From: Pseudomonadota bacterium
Lineage (GTDB): Bacteria; SZUA-182; DTGQ01
Direction of reading: 5' to 3'
DNA: 5,494 bases
Assembly (NCBI GenBank): GCA_030605265.1
Contig: JAUWIR010000341.1
Span: forward strand, 1-5,494
Shown here: piece by piece, positions 3,951 through 5,494 of the stretch
Layout: each line of letters begins with the position of its first letter
Position numbering within the stretch: position 1 is the first letter of the stretch
Made by a program: the position numbers and the translations under genes
The notes under the pieces: generated by a model
Told to the model about the DNA's origin: nothing
Seen by the model: the letters and a program-made list of their open reading frames with translations, nothing else
Database searches by the model: none

Positions 3951-5494
3951 TTACAGTATAAATGCCCGCTTCACCAACAGCCCCAATATTGCAGGACCAG
4001 TGCAGCTCATCTCCATCAGGATCAACAAATTCCATCTCATCAGCTATAAAGAGTTGCCCTGTTTTGATTGTCTGAAGTGAATCAAAATCTCTGACAATTA
4101 CAGGAGGATGATTGATCATGGGATCTCTGTGGCAGCAGAAAATGGTTATTTCACCAACTGAATACATGCCGCCAGGATCAGTAACTTTAATGATACAGTG
4201 CAGAGCACCTTCAGTGTAAGGGGTAAAGGCAATGAGCCCTGAAGTAGGATGAATAATGTCTTTTTGAAATGGGCCGGGCTGATAATGTGCTAACCCGTTT
4301 AAGGTACACTCATAGGTTAAGTTGAACATATCCTGCTGATCATGATCAGTAGCCAGCACTTGGTAAACATTTACTCCACCCTGTATGTCCGGAGTTTCAT
4401 TTGTGTAGAAAACTTTGTCCTCCAAAACATCCAGCATCGGCGGTAAATTGGTTAGAGGATAATTTACTACGCTCACAGGAAATTTCCCCTTATCAGTTTC
4501 CATTCCGTCAGTTACCCGACAAGTTACTAAGATGCCTTCAGGGGCTTGACCAAATGATGGATTTAAGGCCCGGACATTGGGAAAAAATTCATGTCCGGCG
4601 TTATATAAGGCAACAGCCAACACATACATTGGATTGGTCATAGATCTCAAGTAAAGGGCCTCATTATCTCCATCATCGTCTGAGTAATCCAATAAGTTAT
4701 GAATAACCGCTCCATCTTTTTGGAGTAAGTATGGCGGAAACAGGTCGGTCTTATCTTGACTGAAGGGCCATGTTCCTTTGTCGTCGTCATCATTTTCTCC
4801 TTTAGGTACGCAGGAGATAGGGCCGGCCCCTAAGAAAAAACATGGGGTATCACCAATAGTAAACTGAAAGTTTAAATTAGCATCTTCAGCAGTAACATAC
4901 CGACAAGGTCCACAACCCAAAGACCCTGCGACACAATCATCGGATGCTTCATCACCACCTCCAATGATTTTAATTTTATTCATAGGGGAGCCTTCAGTAT
5001 TATCACTAAGGGCATCATCTAAATCAGCCAAACTTCCCTCTTCACGAAGGTCGAAGGTTATCGCCTCATTTTCAGTTTGGCAATTATCATCAGCATCATA
5101 AAAGATATTAGCGAATTGATAATCTCCGTCATCATTCATAAATAGAGTCATTCCAAGATCAGGGTCTTCGGCCATTATCCAGAAAGTTTGCATTACATTC
5201 CACATCTGCCCGTAGATGGGGCCAATTCTGAATAAATGAGGCGCTGAATTTCCTTCAACCGAAACAGTGGGCTTGGTAAACATAATATCATCCATCCTGT
5301 ATTGATTGCCGGCAATAGTTACTGAATTGATGAATGTTCTGTCTGTAAGCTTGATAGCACTTGCCGAATCATGTACCACTGTTTCAAGGTCAATAAGTGT
5401 GGCCTTTTCATTGGCTTTCTGAATAATCTTTTGCAAATCCGCACTAACGTCATGCCAGGAGCCATCCTGTAATTGTCTTCCCAAGGCGACTTCA
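3922..5494 (-). CDS. C-terminal part of a large cadherin/Ig-like surface protein (5' end outside window)
   Basis: The frame is open from the window's right edge to a TGA at 3922-3924. A TTG at 5484 is only an internal codon: three sense codons precede it with no stop, so the gene continues beyond 5494. Residues below are counted from that TTG. The N-terminal part (1-170) includes AEDPDLGMTLF and is unassigned. Residues 180-240 are Cys- and Asp-rich (SDDCVAGSLGCGPCR, then GENDDDDKGTW). About 365-450 is a cadherin/putative-Ig module (YQVLATDHDQQDMFNLTYEC, then PTSGLIAFTPYTEG and VTDPGGMYSVGEI). A last module starts at about 458 (NHPPVIV, then EFVDPDGDELHWSC). D-x-D-G-D turns suggest calcium binding, and Cys pairs suggest disulfides, hence an extracellular location. 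The last 7 residues are out of frame because of the frameshift near 3945. By eye it is less AT-rich than the MNT/HEPN genes. Adhesion or scaffold roles are inferred; the ligand is unknown. Confidence 0.75.
   Translation of the reverse strand, partial: EVALGRQLQDGSWHDVSADLQKIIQKANEKATLIDLETVVHDSASAIKLTDRTFINSVTIAGNQYRMDDIMFTKPTVSVEGNSAPHLFRIGPIYGQMWNVMQTFWIMAEDPDLGMTLFMNDDGDYQFANIFYDADDNCQTENEAITFDLREEGSLADLDDALSDNTEGSPMNKIKIIGGGDEASDDCVAGSLGCGPCRYVTAEDANLNFQFTIGDTPCFFLGAGPISCVPKGENDDDDKGTWPFSQDKTDLFPPYLLQKDGAVIHNLLDYSDDDGDNEALYLRSMTNPMYVLAVALYNAGHEFFPNVRALNPSFGQAPEGILVTCRVTDGMETDKGKFPVSVVNYPLTNLPPMLDVLEDKVFYTNETPDIQGGVNVYQVLATDHDQQDMFNLTYECTLNGLAHYQPGPFQKDIIHPTSGLIAFTPYTEGALHCIIKVTDPGGMYSVGEITIFCCHRDPMINHPPVIVRDFDSLQTIKTGQLFIADEMEFVDPDGDELHWSCNIGAVGEAGIYTVITVSRLLLS

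Noticed and set aside
4401..4643. Plus-strand 80-codon open frame
   Set aside because: Antisense shadow of the surface-protein gene, with no family features.

Overview
The window comes from an AT-rich bacterial genome, probably an uncultured environmental lineage. Nothing here (no rRNA, no lineage-specific marker) lets me place it more precisely. It reads as an accessory, partly decayed region. Three short intact genes sit among broken genes, orphan coding fragments and short-repeat elements. The right-hand third is the 3' end of a large surface-protein gene on the opposite strand.

Layout. Positions 1-495 hold the C-terminal end of a fold-type I PLP aminotransferase whose N-terminal half, including the PLP lysine, is missing. 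Positions 517-1387 hold a type-B carboxylesterase pseudogene with a signal anchor, a 1-nt frameshift, a large internal deletion that removes the nucleophile region, and an in-frame stop. An unassigned coding fragment with a CxxC motif (1329-1493) overlaps its 3' end. A MITE/REP-like element with 27-bp terminal inverted repeats, flanked by 13-bp direct repeats, lies at 1486-1691. It ends just before an extended -10 promoter and an intact gene for a PIN/NYN-like putative ribonuclease with a C-terminal winged-helix-like domain (1764-2438). A coding-like remnant lies on the minus strand at 2463-2612. A promoter overlapping it drives a two-gene MNT nucleotidyltransferase / HEPN operon (2657-3426) joined by an ATGA overlap. 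Positions 3427-3842 are non-coding and carry four short tandem-repeat clusters. From 3843 to the right edge, on the minus strand, is the C-terminal part of a large Asp-rich, Cys-containing, cadherin/Ig-like surface protein. Its reading frame is broken about 30 codons before the original C-terminus.

How the parts relate. The intact genes belong to small families linked to RNA cleavage, toxin-antitoxin or defence: the PIN-like protein, and the MNT/HEPN pair as a predicted toxin-antitoxin or RNA-targeting module. The neighbouring metabolic and surface genes are broken, which fits a region of relaxed selection and repeated rearrangement. I see no clear evidence of a wholly new multi-gene system. 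The points most worth following are the PIN-like gene next to a non-canonical MNT/HEPN pair, the MITE-like element abutting a promoter, and the two unassigned coding remnants.
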